From Novosphingopyxis sp965218915 (lineage in GTDB: Bacteria > Pseudomonadota > Alphaproteobacteria > Sphingomonadales > Sphingomonadaceae): 64,000 bases of DNA. Of this stretch, positions 63,230 through 64,000 are shown in pieces. The translations under genes and the position numbers were made by a program. Under the pieces are notes generated by a model. It saw only the letters and a program-made list of their open reading frames with translations, made no database searches and was not told the origin of the DNA. Position 1 is the first letter of the stretch, and each line of letters starts with the position of its first letter. The stretch lies in NCBI RefSeq assembly GCF_965218915.1, contig NZ_OZ244708.1, positions 1,674,001 through 1,738,000 on the forward strand. Reading direction: 5' to 3'.

Positions 63230-63422
63230 TCAACCCAGCGGCTCGAACCACAAATCCTCCGCCAGATCGCGCCAGCGCGGATTGGCCTCCTCGATCAACG
63301 CCAGTTTCCAAGGCCTCCGCCAACCTTTGATCCGCTTCTCGCGCACGATTGGAGGTAACGCCGGTATAGGTTGTGCCGTTGCGCCGACTGGCCATGATAT
63401 AAACGCGCGGCTGCTTCTCCAT
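63230..63422 (-). pseudogene. broken GIY-YIG gene, internally deleted
   Basis: The first 25 codons (MEKQPRVYIMASRRNGTTYT and GVTSN) and the last 40 (REKRIKGWRRPWKLALIEEA to DLWFEPLG) match the intact gene, but the 113 nt between are gone and the frame is shifted. Arg29 and His33 are in the deleted part. It is 193 nt against 306 in the intact copy. Confidence 0.88.
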
Positions 63423-63453
63423 GCGGTGCCCGATAGCACAAACAGAACATCTA

Positions 63454-63544
63454 CGTCATCCCGGACTTGATCCGGGATCCAGGGCACAGTGGCACTGATC
63501 TTGTTTAGCAGATATCCTAGATTCCGGGTCAAGCCCGGAATGAC
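63454..63544. repeat. repeat family 2, end of the GIY-YIG array
   Basis: CGTCATCCCGGACTTGATCC at the left and CAAGCCCGGAATGACG at the right, with a longer diverged centre. It is the last repeat of the array that starts at 62493. Confidence 0.85.
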
Positions 63545-63602
63545 GTTATTGTCTCAACCAGGCGGTCAGTTAATGCAGAACTCAGATAGACTCTACTCCG
63601 GC

Positions 63603-64000
63603 TCAGATATCTCCCGTCACCACCGCCAAACCGTTTATTGTCACAGCCTCCATAGGCTCACCCAGCGCCACCTCGCGCCGTTCGGCATATCCGTCCACGC
63701 CCGGAGCCCAGAATTGATGGAGCGTGTCGCCGTTTAGGTCCACTACCCAATATTCCGGGATGTTTGCGCCAGAATAGAGTCCGGCTTTCTCACCGAGATC
63801 GAAAGCTACCGTGCTGTCAGAGATTTCGCAGACCAGCGCGACGGAAGAGGAGGGAATGGGACCCTCACCGCGCGGCTCGCTGGTCAGCATGATGTCCGGT
63901 TGCGGTTCGCTGAACCGCCCGGCTGCCATCGACTGCTCCGTCGCGACGTGAAGCGGCGATCCCAAATCCTCTATTGCGCGTCGGAGGCGGTATGCGAGTT
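63603..64000 (-). CDS. Uma2-family nuclease-fold protein, partial
   Basis: The frame is open from the window edge to the stop at 63603, and no convincing start is inside. Visible sequence includes EPQPDIMLTSEP, VCEISDSTVAFDLGEKAGLYSGANIPEYWVVDLNGDTLHQFW, the PD-(D/E)xK-like core of Uma2 (DUF820) proteins. The role is unknown; this is the C-terminal two thirds. Confidence 0.85.
   Translation of the reverse strand, partial: LAYRLRRAIEDLGSPLHVATEQSMAAGRFSEPQPDIMLTSEPRGEGPIPSSSVALVCEISDSTVAFDLGEKAGLYSGANIPEYWVVDLNGDTLHQFWAPGVDGYAERREVALGEPMEAVTINGLAVVTGDI

Noticed and set aside
63122..63422. Second intact GIY-YIG gene
   Set aside because: The frame is interrupted by a 113 nt deletion; the open frames seen join unrelated reading frames across it.

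Overview
The window looks like the chromosome of a sphingomonad (Alphaproteobacteria, Sphingomonadales). The evidence is the high-GC coding sequence, the order GatB/YqeY - dnaG - rpoD divergent from carA, a pyruvate dehydrogenase E1-beta with its own N-terminal lipoyl domain, and the abundant short palindromic repeats. Almost all of it is core genome. No prophage, CRISPR array, rRNA operon or complete insertion sequence was found.

Layout. 1-5 kb: mfd (cut by the window edge), sdhE, recG, a PilZ protein. 5-9 kb: tyrS, a decayed GIY-YIG nuclease gene between repeats, a DOMON-like gene and a NamZ/DUF1343 gene. 9-14 kb: a vWA gene and a MoxR ATPase gene separated by an opposite-strand soluble chemoreceptor gene. 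14-19 kb: macromolecular synthesis operon yqeY - lipoprotein - dnaG - rpoD. 19-26 kb: carA, an AT-richer small gene, a VapBC-like toxin-antitoxin island and carB, then greA and a rhomboid protease. 27-29 kb: four overlapping genes of YqjD/YqjE/YqjK type. 29-32 kb: ftsB-like, pdhA, pdhB. 32-35.4 kb: orphan TadE, TadE, TadG. 35.5-45 kb: squalene/phytoene synthase-like, EF-hand, trmFO, nnrD, yhhN, an AbrB/Doc pair, gyrA, an SDR, yaaA. 45-53 kb: TPR protein, Lrp regulator, HisKA protein, deacetylase, a CAT-anticodon tRNA, a repeat cluster, an L,D-transpeptidase-like gene, a flavin reductase, tRNA-Pro. 53-64 kb: dienelactone hydrolase, an ABC-2/M1-peptidase fusion with its ATPase, an M28 peptidase, ettA, an intact and a broken GIY-YIG gene between repeats, and a partial Uma2 gene.

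The most unusual layer is the repeats. At least four families can be read by eye: (i) inverted pairs built on GTTCGxxCTGAGCTTGTCGAAG; (ii) about 80 bp CGTCATTCCGGACTTGATCCGGG hairpins; (iii) an about 190 bp MITE-like element with terminal inverted repeats and a probable 8 bp target duplication; (iv) a C/G-rich palindrome lying in frame inside carA. Two separate GIY-YIG nuclease loci sit between repeat copies, one as a tandem repeat-gene-repeat-gene-repeat array with one gene internally deleted. A small nuclease travelling with palindromic repeats is my best candidate for a poorly described system, but this is inference from architecture.

The second notable event is at carAB. An 80-base, mostly silently diverged copy of the carB start lies upstream of a VapBC-like island, and the intact carB follows it. 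This points to insertion or recombination that rebuilt carB from a related allele.
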